A stretch of 40,600 nt of DNA from Candidatus Gastranaerophilales bacterium (lineage in GTDB: Bacteria; Cyanobacteriota; Vampirovibrionia; Gastranaerophilales; Gastranaerophilaceae): positions 1-40,600 of the forward strand of contig CALUTF010000014.1 of assembly GCA_944323595.1 (NCBI GenBank), given 5' to 3'. Under the pieces are notes generated by a model. It made no database searches. It saw nothing but the letters and a program-made list of their open reading frames with translations, and was not told the DNA's origin. This document shows, in pieces, positions 40,520 to 40,600 of this stretch. The first letter of the stretch is position 1, and each line of letters begins with the position of its first letter. Position numbers and translations under genes: made by a program.

Positions 40520-40600
40520 GCTCTATTTTCACCGATGTGAGTCTTTACGACCGTGTTCGGGATGGACTCTGCCGAACAAAACCTGACTTAATGTCTGGTT
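40520..40600 (-). rRNA. rrf: 5S rRNA-like sequence, partial
   Basis: On the minus strand, CCATCCCGAACACGGTCGTAAAG (core at 40544-40566, split by me) matches the loop C/helix III consensus of 5S rRNA (CCAUCCCGAACacGGaaGUUAAG). CACATCGGTG, corresponding to GCGCCGAUGGU, follows. Further 3' the usual GAGAGUAGG element is absent; a short AGAGCTGCTCT hairpin stands there. The 5' end is at or beyond the window edge. It is probably the 3' end of an rRNA operon lying to the right, or a truncated copy. Confidence 0.55.

Noticed and set aside
1-40600. CRISPR array, IS element or transposase
   Set aside because: No regularly spaced repeats and no transposase-like protein seen on either strand.

Overview
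The window reads as chromosomal DNA of an AT-rich bacterium. My best guess is a non-photosynthetic cyanobacterial relative (Gastranaerophilales / Vampirovibrionia, 'Melainabacteria'). The basis is the gene set (FtsZ with SepF, PilT, a type IV prepilin with the FTLAEVLLTLGIIGVVAA signature, SpmA/SpmB without other sporulation genes, TspO, several large lineage-specific proteins) plus memory of similar proteins. This is inference, not a database result. Genes use standard bacterial codons. Many genes lack a Shine-Dalgarno (SD) site and instead have a promoter ending 6-10 nt before the ATG, which suggests leaderless mRNAs.

Layout. Positions 1-4655: the end of a secreted-protein gene, lysS, a pilT operon, then recF. 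4712-8898: two large unrecognised proteins. 9190-15083: central metabolism and cell division (fba, ftsZ, nadK, sepF, yggS), interrupted by a solo DUF3883 nuclease-like gene that looks like a defence gene. 15365-19453: four GT2 glycosyltransferases, which are two copies of a duplicated two-gene module with the promoter copied as well. 19561-25193: rpsP with a GC-rich leader, a small membrane protein, a FliI/YscN-type secretion ATPase, a prepilin whose leader contains a G10 tract, a DUF2023 gene, and a zupT-radical SAM operon.

25426-36143 is a compact phage morphogenesis block, all on the + strand. It holds a zinc-ribbon protein, a LuxR-type HTH, an amidase endolysin, a gp10-like tail protein, a P22-type major capsid protein, a scaffold-like protein, a gp4-like adaptor, small terminase, a GNAT, portal, a membrane protein with its own promoter and terminator, large terminase and a small membrane protein. 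No integrase, replication gene, classical repressor, tape measure or tail fibre is visible, and the order is roughly the reverse of the usual terminase-portal-capsid-tail-lysis order. It could be a defective or domesticated prophage, a gene-transfer-agent-like element, a satellite, or part of a larger phage. It is the strongest candidate here for something undescribed.

36262-40600: a large protein with helical, flagellin-like ends, the spmA-spmB pair, a zinc-ribbon protein, a TspO homologue, a small unknown protein, and a 5S rRNA-like sequence running off the right edge on the minus strand, probably the tail of an rRNA operon outside the window.
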